Shown here: positions 32,159 to 33,376 of the stretch, piece after piece
Numbering within the stretch: the stretch's first letter is position 1
How the letters are laid out: each line of letters begins with the position of its first letter
Assembly: GCA_001179505.1 (NCBI GenBank)
Contig: CDMY01000521.1
Coordinates: 26,188-59,563, forward strand
From: Vitrella brassicaformis
Lineage: Eukaryota > Sar > Vitrellaceae
Direction: 5' to 3'
DNA length: 33,376 bases
The notes under the pieces: model-generated
The model's input: only the letters and a program-made list of their open reading frames with translations
Told to the model about the DNA's origin: nothing
The model's database searches: none
Program-made: the position numbers and the translations under genes

Positions 32159-32847
32159 TTATTTCTCAAAAAGCCAGTCGATGCTGATCAACACCAACCC
32201 GATGAATGAGTAGCTAATCACCACGATGAGAAGAAGAGCTAGTGCTACCGCACCGGCCTCTTCCAAGGCCCTCTTCCACGACGGATCTGCACAGCGATAG
32301 ATGACCACACCGCACAGACAGACAGGGAGGGAGGGACGGAGAAAACTCATGTGGTGTGTGTGTGTGTGTGCGTGTATGCCTTTGGTCTGCTGGATGAGCT
32401 GCCTCTTTTTTTGCTTGAGCGCCTCAAACTTCTTGTACTTGGCCATAAAGAACCTGTCCCGTTCGAAGCTGCCGAGCTCCTTGTCCACGTCAGCTATCCG
32501 CCGCTGCTTACCCGCACCCTGCTGTGACACACACACACACACACACAGCGTTCTTGTGGTGCATGCTGCTGCGGGTAAGACACGCAAGACGATAGTACCT
32601 ACCGTGGTGGGCGATTTGATGCCTGTCATCTGTGAGTACACTAACAGCAGTCTGCCCCGGTTGATGCGGGAGAGACGAAGGGGCGGGTGGACAAAGGCCG
32701 ACGCCGCCCCGGGCAGACACTGAGAAGTCAGCAGGACGACAGCCAAGACCACCGCCAACATCATGGCACCTGCATCAACAGCACACAGCCACAGACCTCC
32801 GACAGAGAAGGAGACCTCAACGGAGAGAGAGCTGACGTACCCGTCAT
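32159..32847 (-). CDS. Plastid-targeted small membrane protein, unknown function
   Basis: Exons 32847-32841, 32769-32603, 32518-32380 and 32286-32159. Without the first 7-nt coding exon, translation starts at the ATG at 32764 (142 residues). The N-terminus is a signal peptide (MMLAVVLAVVLLTSQCLPG) ending AASA|F, followed by a basic Ser/Arg-rich stretch (FVHPPLRLSRINRGRLL). A signal peptide followed by a transit peptide starting with Phe is the established presequence of complex red-type plastids. The mature protein has a charged coiled-coil-like helix (DVDKELGSFERDRFF, KYKKFEALKQKKRQL) and one C-terminal membrane segment (VALALLLIVVISYSFIGLVL). The intron 32287-32379 begins GC (AAAG|GCATAC); no GT donor keeps the frame. 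The acceptor at 32519-32524 is a CAGCAG (NAGNAG) site. The family is not recognised. Confidence 0.75.
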
Positions 32848-33376
32848 GTGCAGCGCTGCGCTTCTGTGAGTGCTTCTGAGTCTGAGGAACGGCAGAAGGG
32901 GACACTGGGGAGAGAGGTGCAATGCATCCTTCTCTTGGCGCTTGCCGCGACGCGGGCGATCTCTCCATCTTGTTCTGTGTTTGTTGGCACCTGTTGAAGT
33001 TGTTGTGTGGATAGCAGAGTCCCACAGATCACGAGCGTTGATAAAAGAGCGGCAGAGAGGTCCAACATAAACAAGCAGGCAGGCAAACACGAAGGCGAAC
33101 ACGAAAAGGCACGTGGCCTTGGCGAACTGGGCTATCGGCGACCCACGATGACATGCAGGCTGGCTGGGCTTATCGGCGACCCACTTACATGAAGGCAGAG
33201 GCAGGAAACAGGCAGCAAAGTCAGTCAACGCTCAAGTGTGCCAAAACAGTAGGTAGAGCGCTATGACTCGTAAAACACATGGCAAATCCCAACACCCCTC
33301 CTCACGTCTTGCAGGCTACTGCGAGACGTGGACCACACAGAAGCTAATTACTTGTACGCAGTATGTAAATGTATGC
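32848..33376. other. Upstream region of the plastid-protein gene
   Basis: Probably its 5' leader and promoter. A 16-nt sequence, TATCGGCGACCCAC with flanks, occurs twice (33132-33147 and 33171-33184). An open minus-strand frame runs through part of it in phase with the downstream exon, but its only ATG is the one at 32847. Confidence 0.35.

Overview
The window is nuclear DNA from an intron-rich, GC-rich protist. Every gene was reconstructed by joining open frames at splice sites whose phases agree. Most introns are about 55-120 nt, begin GT and end AG, and many end in a TG-rich tract on the sense strand. The gene set is eukaryotic: a cytosolic-type cysteinyl-tRNA synthetase, a ubiquitin-like/eS31 ribosomal fusion, a full-length ABCA transporter, an AP2-domain protein, a T1/BTB protein, and a protein with a complex-plastid presequence (signal peptide with an ASA-F cleavage site). 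Together these suggest a photosynthetic alveolate, most likely a chromerid alga such as Vitrella. That assignment is inference from gene content and style; no species marker is present.

Layout. 0-2 kb: a minus-strand single-pass membrane protein. 2-4.6 kb: a repeat-rich stretch with a dispersed repeat family, a perfect 32-bp inverted repeat and a small minus-strand nuclear-type protein. 4.6-7.1 kb: a T1/BTB gene (nine exons, one of 14 nt) divergent from a small charged protein. 7.6-9.5 kb: a minus-strand membrane protein whose reading frame needs an intron to remove an in-frame TAG. 9.9-11.3 kb: an intronless F-box-like membrane protein. 11.6-12.3 kb: a small protein with a weak HMG-box-like segment. 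12.6-13.8 kb: an acidic/basic protein with a near-identical tandem exon duplication. 14.1-20.6 kb: the ABCA transporter. 21.1-22.0 kb: ubiquitin-like/eS31, head to head with cysteinyl-tRNA synthetase (22.2-25.6 kb). 26.2-27.5 kb: an orphan protein with a signal-like N-terminus. 28.5-31.2 kb: the AP2 protein. 32.2-32.8 kb: the plastid-targeted membrane protein.

Genes often lie in divergent pairs with short shared upstream regions (6328-6433, 13762-14087, 22021-22201) or convergent pairs. No operon, CRISPR array, prophage, intact transposon, tRNA or rRNA was seen. The eS31/cysteinyl-tRNA synthetase pair links two translation genes; otherwise the neighbours share no evident pathway. The best leads for novelty are the divergent ubiquitin moiety that keeps only one lysine position, the fresh in-frame exon duplication, two GC-AG introns supported by frame, the TG-tract 3' splice sites, and the unfamiliar membrane proteins.
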